This document shows, one piece after another, positions 5,395 to 5,586 of a stretch of 5,586 nucleotides of DNA (its first letter is position 1; every line of letters starts with the position of its first letter). Source of the stretch: Pseudomonadota bacterium (GTDB lineage Bacteria > Desulfobacterota > Desulfobaccia > Desulfobaccales > 0-14-0-80-60-11); assembly GCA_018897875.1 (NCBI GenBank), contig JAHIKF010000295.1:1-5586 (forward strand). Direction: 5' to 3'. The notes under the pieces were generated by a model. That model was given only the letters and a program-made list of their open reading frames with translations, was not told the DNA's origin and made no database searches. The position numbers were made by a program, and so were the translations under genes.

Positions 5395-5586
5395 ATGGTC
5401 GCTGAAAAATTGGTGAAGAGCGACCGCATCTTGGAGGAAATGGTACGGCGGCTGGTGACGGCCTTCCATCCTGACCACATTTATCTGTACGGCTCCAGGG
5501 CCAGGGGGGAGGCCGGGCCGGACAGCGATTAAGACCTGATGCTGGTGGTGTCCGCCTCCCAGGTCCCTCGCTACCGGCGGGATCAG
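5395..5586 (+). pseudogene. MNT-type minimal nucleotidyltransferase, interrupted by an in-frame TAA and cut by the window edge
   Basis: From ATG 5395 the frame encodes an N-terminal helix, then HPDHIYLYGSRARGEAGPDSD, the nucleotidyltransferase signature GS-x-x-x-G...SDxDL. Codon 46 (5530-5532) is TAA where the family usually has tyrosine. The frame then resumes with DLMLVVSASQVPRYRR and stays open to the window end. The catalytic aspartates D45 and D47 are thus split by the stop, so a terminated 45-residue product could not be active. Known relatives are the MNT antitoxins of HEPN/MNT modules, which add AMP to the HEPN toxin, so a HEPN gene would be expected just downstream, outside the window. 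TAT or TAC to TAA is a single-base change, so decay of the gene or an assembly error fit equally well. No second frameshift or stop is seen in the 54 remaining bases. The gene starts 66 bases after the PLD stop, on the same strand. Confidence 0.8.

Overview
The window looks like a piece of chromosome from a GC-rich, Gram-negative, anaerobe-type bacterium. The left three quarters has dense GC-rich coding sequence, strong AGGAGG ribosome binding sites, a Cache/PAS histidine kinase paired with a stand-alone receiver protein, and a dikinase-like enzyme of the kind common in sulfate-reducing and syntrophic Desulfobacterota (former Deltaproteobacteria). That placement is an inference from gene style and family resemblance, not from a marker gene.

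Region 1 (1-4181) is one tightly packed plus-strand operon. It opens inside a PEP-synthase-like protein: the end of the ATP-grasp domain, the mobile phosphohistidine domain, and a C-terminal domain that does not look like the usual PEP/pyruvate-binding barrel. After 11 bases comes a complete membrane sensor histidine kinase (two membrane segments enclosing a Cache-type periplasmic domain, then PAS, HisKA and HATPase). After 25 more bases comes a receiver-only response regulator. The kinase and receiver are almost certainly partners. The dikinase-like protein may supply or use a phosphoryl group in the same physiological response, but its substrate cannot be read from the sequence.

Region 2 (4182-4800) has no large gene but is not empty. 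It holds a 165-base GC-rich leader with hairpins, a 21-residue membrane micro-ORF with a good ribosome binding site (4347-4412), a hairpin, and an AT-rich stretch with a probable bidirectional terminator (4486-4511). Two inverted repeats follow: a GGGGCGGTT palindrome that resembles dispersed repeats, and a long 10-bp-arm palindrome at 4677-4717.

Region 3 (4801-5586) has lower GC and a different character. It encodes a small single-HKD phospholipase-D-superfamily protein, then the start of an MNT-type minimal nucleotidyltransferase, the usual partner of HEPN proteins in toxin-antitoxin pairs. The nucleotidyltransferase frame carries a TAA exactly between its two catalytic aspartates, and the recognisable protein continues in the same frame to the window edge. 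It is therefore either a nonsense pseudogene or a sequence error. This end looks like accessory, possibly defence or toxin-antitoxin DNA attached to a housekeeping-style signalling operon. I see no CRISPR array, tRNA, rRNA or transposase gene.
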